Shown: piece after piece, positions 41,721 to 53,352 of the stretch
Layout of the letters: every line of letters begins with the position of its first letter
Numbering within the stretch: the stretch's first letter is position 1
Assembly: GCA_963681505.1 (NCBI GenBank)
Contig: OY811993.1
Location: 1,790,850-1,854,849, forward strand
Length of the DNA stretch: 64,000 nucleotides
Origin: Eunapius fragilis
Taxonomy: Eukaryota; Porifera; Demospongiae; Spongillida; Spongillidae
Direction: 5' to 3'
Made by a program: the position numbers and the translations under genes
The notes under the pieces: generated by a model
The model's database searches: none
What the model was told of the DNA's origin: nothing
The model's input: only the letters and a program-made list of their open reading frames with translations

Positions 41721-43966
41721 GACAATGGTTGTGATTGGCTGTATGCGCAACAATAAAGTCAGCTAATGTGCATGTGATGGATGGGTCATGTACGTGCGTA
41801 GATATTGCTAGGAACTGTTTGCTGAAGTACATCTAGGCACATGTTTCATGATCACGGCTCATTGATCTCTCTCATCACTTTCGCAATGCAACCATCCTCT
41901 GCTGACCATGGAACCCCACCCCTAACACTAGTAGCCATGCTGTATGCAGGGTATGTAGCTGGCAGGGGTTATGCACGAGAAATCGCTTGCAATCAAAGAC
42001 ACATGCAAATCAAACAGCAATAGGCTCGGTTTATTAACCATGATTAGCAGCTCCATGGCCCCCTCAATGCTGGATGCTCAAGGAGTAGCGCGCGAAGAAT
42101 CACTTCATATCGCGTTATATCTCGTTGGCGCGTGCTAGCTCGCATTCATATATATCAAAATGAATATTCATATATATCAAACTGAAGAGTCAAATTGATC
42201 AACAAACAAGTTACAATGAATACACATGGCAATCTTTTCACAAAGGTCAACTATTAGCAATACACAGAAGGTCACTTCCCAGGTAATCCTCCATTATCGT
42301 CATCAAGTTTGACACATGGTTAGAGCAGCTGGTATCGATGTCGATGCATGCAGCCATCTTAGATCTGGGAACTGAAGTGCATTCGTTCTCTCTTCATCAG
42401 AATTTCCTGTGCGATATTTGTACCTGAGGTGTACTTTATAAGAGACATGCTGTGTGCACGCATGTGATAAGCAGTGGGCAACTCATTTAATAATTACGCA
42501 CTTAACAATTTTTACCCTTCGGTCTTCTTTGATGCAATGGGCGTGCAGTTCCATATAACGGCAGTGTTCTAGATGGCTATATATCACGGTGATTGCCCTT
42601 ACATTTTCATTTTTCTAAGCATAGCTTACATTTATCCGTGCCGCTGCTGTTTTCCCCTCTCCGCTATCTCATCTTTACCAAGCACACTCTTCATATCTTA
42701 CTCCGTTCCTGACGATTGGTATTTAGGTGTTTATGAGGACACAAATGAGTCAGTACGTACCATGTGCAGTTATTAATCCTTTTTGTCACTAGGCCAAACC
42801 ACTTCGCCAACAGAGCTATGTACCGGTATTGTCTTCAAGTGGAACAGTTTGATAGGTCTCACACTATTGGTGTTGTCACCATCGAAAGACACCTAGGCGT
42901 GAGTAGGAACTAGAAGAAAAGCTAAAATATAAGTTCAGGCTCTCCGATGGAGTAAGATACTTACTGTGCCAACACGCACGTTCTTTTTATCGCATAGTTA
43001 TTTTGTAGAACACGTGAATCGCCAGTCACGTGACATTGTGTTGTTCCGTTCTTTTTTTTTAAGTGACCATAAATAGTATGCCCATAGAAATAAAGGCTGG
43101 CTCATCATACATCGGAAACCTTGAACACTGCGAGCCTTTTCAACGTTAACGTTTCATAAAACAAAACCATGCCCCGTCTGTTGTCTGTTTGTAAAGGATT
43201 TATAACAGATATATTAATTGTTTCACGTTAAAACTTTTTTAAAGAGATGACCTTATAAGCACTACTGGAATAAATAAATTTGTGCAAGCCAGACAGGGTT
43301 TTATTATCATGGCATGAATGATCGATCAATTACGATACCGCGAGAAAACTTTCCAATTGACTTATAATAGGAGGCTGGTGAAGTTGTGGATCTAACATTA
43401 TGCTAGTGCTAACAGATGACGATGACCATGGCTCAGTAGATAAGCCTACAGGACTGCTAGGTGTGATTGTAGGTGATACCTGGATTACGATATCAATAGT
43501 GGTGCAACAAGTGGTTGAATTTTGAACCAAATTTAAAAAACGAGGTTTTATGTAAATACATGCGCATTGCGTCGTACGTTCACGCATGCGCAGCGCCGGA
43601 TAATTCTTTTGAACCGGGTATAAAAGGAGCTTGCCAGGCAAGGGAATTCCCCTATGTATCACGTGATTTACATCTTGGCTAGCTCGCTCGCAGAACTATA
43701 CGCGTGTGAAGTATCCAATCAGAGTAGAAAAATGCACGAAAGACAAATAACGAGGACCCTGGAGTCACCCAAGATTTTGCAACCACGCGTATGGAAAGTG
43801 CTAGTGGAGCTTCATGCACGGAACGCCATCTAAGCATGAGAAAAAAATAGCCCCCAGAAGCTTCTTTTAGTCAAGTAAGTGTATGCATATCTTTTAGAAA
43901 AAATAAATATATATATACGGCACGTGACCTTTGACGAAGAACTAGTGTGTACGTGTACATGCAATC
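41721..43966. other. No gene recognised
   Basis: Mostly unique-looking DNA. The minus-strand frame 43,662-43,330 and plus frames near 41,841 and 42,573 show no family features. A 30-base sequence, GGCTAGCTCGCTCGCAGAAC + TATACGCGTG at 43,677, is repeated in direct orientation at 49,374 with one difference; its meaning is unclear. Confidence 0.4.
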
Positions 43967-44661
43967 ATGGAAAATACGCCAAATGTAATTCAGGTAAATA
44001 ACGACTATGATCAACATATGAAAACTTATATTGCTATTGTATTCATCAAGGTTGAGATTACAAGTAGTATTGGGTATGTGCCCAATGACTTCTTAGAACA
44101 ACTAAACACCTTAGTGCAGTCACATAACTCTAACGGAATGTGCATCTCTGTGTGTGCAATCAAGTTGCAGTGTCATTTGGAGGGCAATCTGAGGAATTAC
44201 ACCTACAAGGTATCTGTTAGCACCTCATACACCTACATGTTTATAATGAATACATTGTAGGACATACCACAACCACAGTAGACCATCCGACAATGAATGG
44301 CAGACCTCAAAGTCCAACCTGTCCACATTGTTTATGTGGGCCATGCATTGTGCCACGGCCACCTGCTTTCCTTGTACCATCCCTCACAAACAGAGCGAAA
44401 AGATTCCGATTGTATAGAAAGTTCTGGCAGCTCCTGAGTCATGTAGGCTTTTGGCATCACCCAATGTACCTCAGGAGGAAACAGGACAGGACAGTTGTAC
44501 ATGATGAGAGAGAAATCATGCCACAATGTATACAAGATGTAAGAAAAAAAGAACACAAAATTACTTTAATGATGTATATATATCACAGGAAATACTAAGA
44601 AGATTTCCAAACCCTGAAGGAGTGCCGTATACAGGGTACAGATCTGCCTTTGAAGCCTAAA
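43967..44661 (+). CDS. Small Cys-motif protein, three exons, probably mobile-element associated
   Basis: Exon 1 from ATG 43,967 to a donor at about 44,209 (TACAAG|GTATCTG). Exon 2 from about 44,261 holds CPHCLCGPCIVPRPPAFLVP, then KRFRLYRKFWQLLSHVGFW, then EREIMPQCI, ending near 44,538. Exon 3 after CACAG at 44,588 reads EILRRFPNPEGVPYTGYRS to a TAA at 44,661. I recall small proteins with CPHC..PCIV, FW..L...G.W and REIMP.C(I/V) as common in sponge and cnidarian genomes, without an agreed function. The junction of exons 1 and 2 is out of phase by one base in the simplest model, so a frameshift or another splice site is possible. The CPHC/CIV cysteines suggest a zinc-binding knuckle. Confidence 0.5.
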
Positions 44662-44684
44662 TTATAATCAAAACACACATGGTA

Positions 44685-45010
44685 CTCTCCTTACACATGT
44701 GTACTCATATACATACACATGTGTACGCACACACACATTTTAACACATTACTACCTACCTACACACATGTTTAATCATATAAATGTACTTACACATGTGT
44801 AAGCACACATGGTACACTATATACACATCTGTACTCAGATACTGACATATGTGTATGCAATCACACACATGTATCTTACACACTGTACTCATACTTACAC
44901 ATGTGGGCACACACACACATGAAACACTATGTACACGTGTCATGTGTACACATGCATATATACGTAAACATGTGTACGCACAACATACATGTACACATAA
45001 TATACATGTA
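44685..45010. repeat. Degenerate minisatellite (ACACATGTGTACTCATA type)
   Basis: Imperfect 30-40 bp units built from the palindrome ACACATGTGT and TACTCATA/TACGCACACA. No gene. Confidence 0.75.
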
Positions 45011-45556
45011 CAAATTGAACCACACTGTTTCTATGTATTAGCAAGATTGGCATATGTAGTGTCTTTAGTAGTAGTAGTAGTAGTTCTGAAAAGAACTGTT
45101 TATTAATTTAACCAAGTTATGTTTCATAAGTAACCTATATACCACATTTCACAGAGTGCAAAAAGCAAAAATTCAGAGCTTACATGAAAAGACAATCAAT
45201 CACCAAGCACATTCTAAATGTGTACCAGTAATATGGTAGATGCATGGACCATCAGTACACAAACCACGACAAGAAAAATGGTATAGTACAAAGCAAAGAC
45301 TCTGAACAGATGTACTGTTGCTACTTGCAAGACCAAGTACATATCTTATCAACAGGTACATCAGTCACATGAAAGATGTAGATTAGATTCATATGGGACA
45401 CTGGTCTCCCCGACTTATGAATATATACTAAACATCAACCTAAAGATATGATAAGGTTGTTGTCCCACAGAAGTGTTTTTGAATCCAAACTACCTTGTGG
45501 GAAGTGCATTATCCTGTTTCAGCTTGACAGTTCAGGTCCAAATGCATTGGGAGGTA
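45011..45556. other. No gene recognised
   Basis: AT-rich. Ends in TGGGAGGTA, whose TA is the target site of the Tigger element. Confidence 0.4.
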
Positions 45557-45958
45557 CAGGGGGGGCCCGCAACAATGGAAAATCACACCTCGGAACAACG
45601 GAGAATTGCAGAGATTCATTGGGTGTTACTGGTCTCATAATTGAATTGTTAATGTCAACGCGCAGTCGATAACGTGTAATTACATCTTCCGCAAAACATT
45701 TTTAAAAGCAACGCGCGCGAACTATTTTTAACCATTACGCAACTGCAAGTGCGGTTGATTACAGAATCCGTAAACAAACAGCCATTTTATAAATTATTTT
45801 TAGCCACTGCGCTTTAAACAAAACAAGACAACAATGAATGAATGCATATCCGCTTTAGTTAAATCTTACTACATGAATTTTCGCAGCTAGGACCTTTGGC
45901 AATGTCCTCCAGCACACCAGTGGATGCAGAGGAAACAAGACAGACAGTTACACACAAT
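45557..45958 (+). repeat. Left terminal inverted repeat of the Tigger element
   Basis: From CAGGGGGGGCCCGCAACAAT to CAGACAGTTACACACAA. Mirrored at 48,608-49,008 with scattered single-base changes. Confidence 0.92.
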
Positions 45959-46392
45959 GAAGCAGTATGGAAAGATGTGTGACTCATTTATCAGAGCAGC
46001 TGGAAGGCAATAAAATCACTTAACGTAGAGTGGATCTAGGTCTCTATTTTTTACCTCTGCAATAATATATATATATACACACACACATAGCTAGTGTATA
46101 TATAAGTTCAAAGCCATGTCTGTGTTGCAGTAATCCACATATAGCTTGCAAGCATATTATCATGGAAATGAAAACGAGTCGTAACATGTATGTACCACAT
46201 GAAATGATGTCAAGGTTATGATTGCATCGACAATTACAACTCACAAGATGCATAAAAATAACTGATGCAAACAAATGTAAGTGAACAAAAACATTATACA
46301 GTACACACACAAAACATAAGTCAGTGAAGCAACAGAGAGTTTAGTGAGCAAAAGTTAGTTCCTGGATATTCCCATCAAGAAATCAACAGTAC

Positions 46393-48114
46393 TTATCCAG
46401 ACACCCCTGGTGTGTCCATAAGAGCCAGAGAAGGAGGCATTGCCTCGTTTTGCAATGCCTCCTTCACAACATGCATGCAAAGCTCTCTTGTAGTATTTGC
46501 AATTGTTGAATCATTAAGCTTTATCCCAGCTGCATGTACACTGTAGAGATGTGGTAGCATAGTGCGCAAAACTGACACCTTTTCAAGGCCTTCAATTTGC
46601 ACCCGTGGACTGAATTCATTTTCACTATCTGCATCATCACCATCCTCCACATCCATTACCTCTCTCTCCTCCTCAAGGTGCAGCCATGTAGTCAACATAT
46701 CAACTGCCTCTGACTGCAGTTCTTGCACAGCTTTAGCTACAACATCAAGGCCAGTGCCATTAAGCATTACCCCTGTACTAGGATATGACATGGACAGTTT
46801 AGACAATAAGTCCCTCATATGATGCAATGTCTCTTCTTCCAACTTATCCATTGCATCAAGATGGTCATCTGCTGGATTGGTCACCATGTTTTTAGCAGGT
46901 AAGCAGTTCGCACGCCTCCAACATGTTTCAATCACTGCAGGTTTAATACTTTCCCAAGAGCTCTTCATCAGTGCCATTGCATCGCTTACATGTGGAGCCT
47001 TCCCATATTGCAAGCCAGCACAACCTGACGGCAACTGCTCAGCTAAACTTTGTAGATTTTCATACCCAGGGGCAACACATACAAGATGTTCCAACAATTT
47101 ACTCTTATACTTGGTCTTGAAGGTTAATATAATACCTTGATCAAGAGGTTGAAATATGGAGGTTATATTAGGTGGAAAAGTAAAAATTCTAACCTGGCCT
47201 AAGGGATCATTACAGTCCCGATCATGGCCAGAAAAACCATCTAACAATAATGCGACTGGACTTGATGTCCAAACACGTACTTCTTTAAGAAAAATCTCAT
47301 GCCACCATCTTTGAAAAGTTTCAGTATCATTCCAAGCAGACTTCTGGCTGAAGTAAGGTAGCTGTGGAGGGTTTCTGACAAAGCAACGAGGCCGTTTAGC
47401 AGTTCCAATAACAACGGGTGATATCTTAAAAGTGCCAGTTGCATTAGCGCAGAGAATTACAGTTAGACGGTCTTTGGGTTTCATTTGTTTTGTCCCCCTA
47501 GCAGTTTTTTTGCATTCTCCGGGCATTAAGTACGTTCTGCTGGGAATTGACTTATAGAAGACACCTGTTTCGTCCATATTAAATATATTCTCAACTTCAT
47601 AACTTTGGGATGAAATTAAGTGTTTCAGTTTCTCAATCTCCTTTGTCGCGTCTTCAACATTTACATCTCCTGCTTCCCCACACAACCGGACTGAATTTTC
47701 TATATTGTACCGCCAACGACATCTATTAAACCAACCATCTGACGCTTTAAAATCCGTTATATTGCGCACTCGAGCTTCGTGTAAAGCACGCGCTTGAACT
47801 AATTCCCTAGACACTGGTAAAGGACGCCTATTACCGGTCATTTTACGCCGAGCGCAAAGCCACTCAAAAACTGCCGAATCGATATCTGGATATTTACACT
47901 TCTTGGCCAGTATTTTTGACAGCTTTGGTACAGTACTCTTATCAATAGCATCCCGGGATTTGTACAGCTTGTATACCTGTGTTTTCCCTATTCCATACTC
48001 ACTTACAATATCAACAGGTAGTTTTCCTAACCTCACTTCTTCTATTACCTTCTTCTTTTCTTCGGTAGAAAGAAACTTCCTTTTCGATCGCTGACTTGAA
48101 CACACCGCCGTCAT
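46393..48114 (-). CDS. Tigger/pogo-family transposase, intact, 573 aa
   Basis: Single uninterrupted frame from ATG 48,114 to TAA 46,393. Residues about 7-60: psq/CENP-B-type helix-turn-helix (SQRSKRKFLSTEEKKKVIEE, GIGKTQVYKLYKSRD). Residues about 72-150: Tc5-type DNA-binding domain (FEWLCARRKM, DGWFNRCRWRYNI). Catalytic domain: FNMDETGVFYK (D181), LLLDGFSGHD (D292) and FPPNITSIFQPLDQGI (D325), with 32 residues between the last two Asp, so DD32D. All three acidic residues are present. The C-terminal region has an acidic patch (EEREVMDVEDGDDADSENEF). Length fits the family. It would cut the element at its TA-flanked ends in the nucleus. Could also be called jerky/CENP-B-like, but the terminal repeats make it a transposase. 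Confidence 0.95.
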   Translation of the reverse strand: MTAVCSSQRSKRKFLSTEEKKKVIEEVRLGKLPVDIVSEYGIGKTQVYKLYKSRDAIDKSTVPKLSKILAKKCKYPDIDSAVFEWLCARRKMTGNRRPLPVSRELVQARALHEARVRNITDFKASDGWFNRCRWRYNIENSVRLCGEAGDVNVEDATKEIEKLKHLISSQSYEVENIFNMDETGVFYKSIPSRTYLMPGECKKTARGTKQMKPKDRLTVILCANATGTFKISPVVIGTAKRPRCFVRNPPQLPYFSQKSAWNDTETFQRWWHEIFLKEVRVWTSSPVALLLDGFSGHDRDCNDPLGQVRIFTFPPNITSIFQPLDQGIILTFKTKYKSKLLEHLVCVAPGYENLQSLAEQLPSGCAGLQYGKAPHVSDAMALMKSSWESIKPAVIETCWRRANCLPAKNMVTNPADDHLDAMDKLEEETLHHMRDLLSKLSMSYPSTGVMLNGTGLDVVAKAVQELQSEAVDMLTTWLHLEEEREVMDVEDGDDADSENEFSPRVQIEGLEKVSVLRTMLPHLYSVHAAGIKLNDSTIANTTRELCMHVVKEALQNEAMPPSLALMDTPGVSG

Positions 48115-48607
48115 TGTTTACTTGCTCCAAATAATACACACGACGCAGCACGTGCATCAAATATTTAAGAAAATGTGTCTGCCAGGGTACGGTTTTGGAA
48201 CGCAGATGAATGCAAGGTATGGTTTTTTACTCAGTGCGCTACTCACACCAGCTGTTTGTTTGAAAGGTAGCACTGCCGTTAGTGCTATAAGGCACCCGCC
48301 AAAAAGGATAAGCTACAAATGAGGTTGTGGCAGTTTTCATGCTGTACACTTGTGTCGAGACAGAGACTATTTTGTATTGAGTATTCTGGTGCTACTTTGC
48401 AGTAAGAAAATTCTGTGCACACGCACACCTCACACAAAGCTGCACAACCTGGTTTATTTGCCGTCTGCTTGGTAACAAAAAAATGTAAGAGGTGGATATG
48501 TGCCATGTTTTACAAATCTTACCTTTCAGGGAATATGAAGGTCAAAGTGAATAATGCCTCTAAGTTTTGACCCATGTATGTTGTTTGGCAGTGTGTGTGG
48601 GCAGGTC

Positions 48608-49008
48608 TTGTGTGTAACTGTCTGTCTTGTTTCCTCTGCATCCACTGGTGTGCTGGAAGACATTGCCAAAGGTCCTAGCTGCGAAAATTCATGTAGTAAG
48701 ATTTAACTAAAGCGGATGTGCATTCATTCATTGTTGTCTTGTTTTGTTTAAAGCGCAGTGGCTAAAAATAATTTATAAAACGGCTGTTTATTTATGGATT
48801 CTGTAATCAACCGCACTTGCAGTTGCGTAATGGTTAAAAATAGTTCGCGCGCATTGCTTTAAAATGTTTTGCGGAAGATGTAATTACACGTTATCGACCG
48901 CGCGTTGACATTAACAATTCAATTATGAGACCAGTAACACCCAATGAATCTCTGCAATTCTCCGTTGTTCCGAGGTGTGATTTTCCGTTGTTGCGGGGCC
49001 CCCCCCTG
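48608..49008 (-). repeat. Right terminal inverted repeat of the Tigger element
   Basis: Mirror of 45,557-45,958, ending GGGGCCCCCCCCTG before TA. It lies about 490 bp upstream of the transposase ATG, so it may contain the promoter; no promoter motif was identified. Confidence 0.92.
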
Positions 49009-49738
49009 TAAAGGAGTTTTTGTACAGAAGCGAGGTCAATACAACAACTTAGAGGTATAGCTAGCCACACAAGGTGGAACAGCTCTTATGGCAGCAAAGG
49101 TATGAATAAGACATAAATATCAACCCAGTCCAGCAATCATTCTCTTAAAAAAGTACCAATACCTGTGTTTAGTCACACAACGTTTGAATTAGTACAAAGC
49201 CTTAGTTGTAATAAATTTAACTCTTCCTAAGCCAGACACATACGTGTACACACACATACTACTTTGATGCACTAGTGGTAAACTTGGTTTGTGGGAAAAA
49301 ACATGCGCAGATGCAATTATCAATAGTGATATTGATGGTTAAAAACAGCAGAGAAATCCATACAAGAAGTATAGGCTAGCTCGCTCGCAAAACTATACGC
49401 GTGATAAGATGCCAATGTTGAATTTGACAAGTGTACAAGCTAAATATAAGATGCATCCTTCGTGTATTGTACAAATAATTAAGGTAAAGGTATTAGAGTC
49501 GATGTAGTCTATAACGTTCTGCTCAAATTTTTCAAAAGCAAGTTTTCAGCCATTAATTACATTACATCTCTACTTATAAACAACTGAGAGCATACATGAA
49601 AAAAACCTTCAATCACAAAGCAGATTACATTGGTAGCATGTATAGAGCACCAGTACACAGAGCAAAGTATACAACAATAGAGCTATCTATGCAATTGACA
49701 TAGATGGTTACATAGAGAAGGGTGAGCAACTCACACAC

Positions 49739-51430
49739 GCTACATCTACATCTCATCTTCAACGATGTCCTCAGCATCATCATTGTCATCATCATCATCA
49801 TTGTCATCATCATCGTCATCAACAAAGTCCCCATCCTCAAGTCCAAGCACAAAAAATCCGTCATCATTAGAACCCTCCTCTTCATCGCCTTGAACAACAC
49901 TGTATGTGATGTAATGTCAGTAATGTACAAACTACACATGTTCACAAACAACATACTTAGTTCACTGTTTGTTTAGGTGTACGTATGCCTCCCAGATGTG
50001 TTTAACAAAGTGGAATGTTTTTGGCCTAAGCACACTCGATGACTTGTGGCTGCTCTTTGTACATTCTCATTCTGGAAAGATGCACATGTATGGTTAGCAA
50101 AGGAGTGAATACCCATAAACATACCCAGTCAAGCACAGCAAGGTTCATTCTCATAACAAAAGTGTCATCCCCGAAATGAACTCTCTTGGACAAATACGTG
50201 AGAAGTTGATGATTAAAAGATTCGATCCAGTATGTGTCCCTGCACTAAATATAAGAATTTGTTGTCACATCAAACAGCAGTTGCAATGAGAAAGAAAAGC
50301 ATCTTACCCTGCAGTAGTGAGCAGCATAACGGTATATAGAAGTCCTTTTCAAAGCACCTTCAAGGGCTCTGATAGCTGCTGGATCTGATAAGAGCTTTCT
50401 CTTGGGCACATACCCAGAAAGCTCAGTAAACCACGACTTGTTCCTGTTAGCTACAGTACCACTACATATTTTTTTCATTCCTTTGACAACATTCTTAGTT
50501 CCTGTAATTATTTTAACTACATGGACCATACTCAAGTTCAGACTAACAACATACCATGCCATGTATCATAGGAATTAATAGTACGCAGCTCATCTGTTAC
50601 AAATCGTGTGACTTGAGACTGAATGTCATGGGCAACTTCAGTAACATTGAGACCTGCAGTAAGAAAAATGTGAACTATGTCTATTTAAACCTTGTGCTAC
50701 ATACCTCTAGCCACAACATCAGCCATCACTTTTCTAGTACACACTATCTCCCTAGTCTGTGCCACACAATGTTCAGCACGAGAAACTGTGGATATTCATA
50801 TTCCTACTATTCTACAAGTGCTATAATATCTAAGATTTAAAAAATTCATGCACATATACTTTATACCTTCCTGCTATACAAGGGACAGTGGTATGGAAGG
50901 CATTAGAAGTAGAGTCATGGCGAGCATCTGTCATAACCCACTGTATACATGATAGTAGTAAATATAGAAATAGTACTTGTACATGTACCTCGCCCTTGGT
51001 AGCGTAATGTGGAAGAGCTTTGACCTTTTCAATAGCATCCTGCATGGACGCCTCAGCAATGCCATTTAGTACACTCATGTACTTCAGTGTATAATACACT
51101 ATGGGAAAATAATAGTATCTTGTGAAGGAACAAAAATACAAAGAATTTACTGGTATGTGTATAGGCCTTCTTGGTTTCTCCAATGCCAGCAAAGGAACAA
51201 AAACTCACAAATTGCTGAGGTAACATTCCAGCACAAGTGAATGCATGGATAAGCCTATTTATAAAGTGTATTATAACATTCAATTCAATGCAATGTTCTC
51301 AGCATGCTCTCACTTTTGGTTTACTACATAATGGCCATTCAGTACTCTGGAACTAGCCCATGTGCGTGACGTATGGCAGTGCTGGCATTCAAACATCACT
51401 CGAGCAGCATGACCAAGCTATGCAATTACA
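49739..51430 (-). CDS. Multi-exon transposase-like protein with acidic tail (superfamily unassigned)
   Basis: Exon pieces read on the minus strand: FECQHCHTSRTWASSRV (about 51,400), RLIHAFTCAGMLPQQFVSFC (51,250), LKYMSVLNGIAEASMQDAIE (51,080), VMTDARHDSTSNAFHTTVPC (50,930), AEHCVAQTREIVCTRKVMAD (50,750), a KNVVKGMKKICSG...WFTELSGYVP region (50,520), DPAAIRALEGALKRTSIYRY (50,370), DTYWIESFNHQLLTYLSKRV then HFGDDTFVMR (50,240-50,150), and NENVQRAATSH (50,060). It resembles a transposase-like family I remember from cnidarians and sponges with (Y)DTWHGTKN, DTF.VESFNN and HWNEN motifs; its superfamily name escapes me. The last exon ends in a GAT-repeat-encoded tail, GDFVDDDDDDNDDDDDDNDD, to a stop at 49,739. 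Introns look short. The exact start and a few junctions are uncertain. Confidence 0.6.
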
Positions 51431-51586
51431 TGTACATATATCAAGAGTTACACACATACCTGATACTAAGTTTCACACATTCATAATACACATACACATG
51501 CATTGTGTACATACCAGAATACCGCTAGCACAAAACAAACACATACATAGACACCGCACATACAGACACACATACACACTTACACA

Positions 51587-51665
51587 TACATACATACATA
51601 CATACATACATACATACATACATACATACATACATACATACATACATACATACATACATACATGC
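51587..51665. repeat. (ACAT)n microsatellite
   Basis: About 20 uninterrupted ACAT/CATA units. Frames over it are compositional. Confidence 0.95.
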
Positions 51666-51723
51666 ATACATACATTACATAGATATGTACATACAAACAT
51701 ACATAAACAGATATGTACATGCT

Positions 51724-51760
51724 AGCGTGTCCCCGTGAAAAATCACGGGCTAGCTAATTA
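51724..51760 (-). other. Strong hairpin followed by CTAG: possible Helitron 3' end
   Basis: The minus strand reads TAGCCCGTGATTTTTCACGG, then GGACACG, then CTAG. A GC-rich hairpin followed within about ten bases by CTAG is the shape of a Helitron 3' terminus. No matching 5' TC end or Rep/helicase gene is seen, so this is only a candidate. It could instead be an unrelated hairpin. Confidence 0.25.
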
Positions 51761-51974
51761 TTCGTCTTGCTGTTATTCGTCTCGCTATTGATTTGCCAGA
51801 TGAACAGTTGGTCACCTCCTAGCTCCTTTTTTTTAAAAGTGTTTTACCCAATGTTGCATATATAATCTACCACCTGTTCTAACATATACGGTTACTACGC
51901 AACCTCTATAACATGCCCGCGCAATACAAATATTTCATGGAATTATTATGTCAGATAGTAACTGCATGTTCTCG

Positions 51975-52610
51975 GCCTGTACGATGAGAATTGAGAGTGA
52001 ACCATAACAGTGTTGCTTTTATTCTTTCTGCATGTGATGACCTGTACAGGCATGTTGTAGGTTTTGTGGCAGGCATGCATGGTTACTATTCTCTGTGGAA
52101 TTCCACGTCTTGCTGAGAACCGCCTCATGCAGCGAACAAAGGCCTCAGCTGTCAGATCAGGGACAAGCTCAAGATGGATGGCACGTACAACACAGCATGT
52201 GAAGAGACTGATCCATATCTTGTCCCCACTTCTTAGGTCAAGGGTCCAGCGTAGTCAACACCAACATGGCTAAAGGGTATTATGACATTTTTACTCTAAA
52301 GTCAGGCAATGGAGGAGGTGGTGGGCCAGCAAGGGGTTTGGAACTAAACCGCTTACACACTCCACATTCTTTCAAAATTTTCCTCACAAACTGTCGTCCC
52401 TTCACAATCCAAAACTTGACCGCAGCTCAATAAGAGTGTCCTTCACCCCATTATGCATCACCCTTGCATGAGAATCGCGCACTATCAGGGTAGTAAAGTG
52501 GTGTACCTTGTCCAAGAGAGTTGGATGTTTTCAGGCTTCAGTTAGATCCATATTCTGTAGTCTTCCTCTACACTTCCACGTGCCATCTTCATCACAAAAC
52601 AAGTCAAGTT
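51975..52610 (-). pseudogene. BEL/Pao retrotransposon integrase remnant
   Basis: Reading the minus strand: GTWKCRGRLQNMDLTEA, VRDSHARVMHNGVKDTLIEL (the His pair), RKILKECGVCKRF (the Cys pair), HVGVDYAGPL (first catalytic Asp), then CCVVRAIHLELVPDLTAEAF and RCMRRFSARRGIPQRIVT. This order and wording is typical of BEL/Pao integrases. The pieces are spread over more than one frame with internal stops, and the second Asp motif is lost. No protease, reverse transcriptase or LTR was found nearby, so this is an old fragment. Confidence 0.8.
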
Positions 52611-52685
52611 GATGACGCCAAACGTCATTATGAATAAGTTTCTTCTGGGAAGACTTGGTCCACAGTAGCTCTACATTTAATGCCG

Positions 52686-53215
52686 TTAATTTTCATAAAG
52701 TGCCTTCAGAGTATCAATATCCACATTCTCCAATTCAAATCCATCCTGAATTTGGTCCACAGATACAGCATCTTCTTTTGTAAATGAACATAATATACAG
52801 AATGCTCTGCCTCTACCAACCAAAAGCTTTTGCATTTTACCGTCGTTCATTGAGCAAAGAAATTGAATTTTCAATTCGTACACCATTCCATTCTCATCAA
52901 CCGTCACACCACTTTTATGCAGCAGTTCCTTTCCCAATGTGATCAATATCGGTCGAGCAGCATCTGGGCTGTTAGGAGTGCCTTCAGTCCATATTACATT
53001 GCTGTGACTCATACTTGTGCTTGGCTGGCCTTGATCTAGATTTTTTGAGACTTCTAAGGGTACCCATATGCAGAGAATCTTGCAGTCTCAACATTTCCTT
53101 TTTGATCATAGATGGCATGCCTCCCTGATCCGTCAAGACCTTCCTTTGCTGACATCCTATACTTTCCAGGCTGCAACCCCAGCATCCCAATAAGTCTCTG
53201 AAAGTGTATCCAAAC
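52686..53215 (-). pseudogene. Decayed gene of unknown family, 3' part
   Basis: After an acceptor-like CACTTTCAG (about 53,195) one frame reads RLIGMLGLQPGKYRMSAKEG, then a stop. A second frame (53,012-52,686) reads GTPNSPDAARPILITLGKEL, GRAFCILCSFTKEDAVSVDQ and ends at a stop. The wording is protein-like throughout, so this is one coding region broken by a frameshift near 53,040. I do not recognise the family. The likely 5' part is at 56,160-56,860, on the other side of the Academ-like element. Confidence 0.45.
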
Positions 53216-53352
53216 AGATTCAGAGGTTTACAGAGACCCCTGACACACCAATTGGAGAACTCACATTGGGCATTATTATGTTCTCGTGCTGCATAAGTCT
53301 ATAATGAGCTGGTAGGTCTAGTACGGACGCTTAATGCCAATTTTTGTTGTTA

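Larger units (their letters stand above)
45557..49008 (-). mobile_element. Tigger/pogo transposon with about 400-bp terminal inverted repeats, apparently complete
   Basis: A 3,452-bp element flanked by TA on both sides (45,555-45,556 and 49,009-49,010), the Tc1/mariner-superfamily target duplication. Termini begin CAGGGGGGGCCC. The inverted repeats span 45,557-45,958 and 48,608-49,008, far longer than the 20-30 bp usual for Tigger, and are about 95% alike by eye. One uninterrupted transposase gene lies between. The remaining interior (45,959-46,392 and 48,115-48,607) is non-coding. Confidence 0.93.

Noticed and set aside
40380-41756. 458-codon frame as a repeat protein gene
   Set aside because: Entirely a 24-bp minisatellite with other frames also open; no flanking coding evidence. 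Kept as a finding only.
46562-47140. Plus-strand frames across 46,562-47,140 and 47,903-48,094
   Set aside because: Antisense shadows of the intact Tigger transposase.
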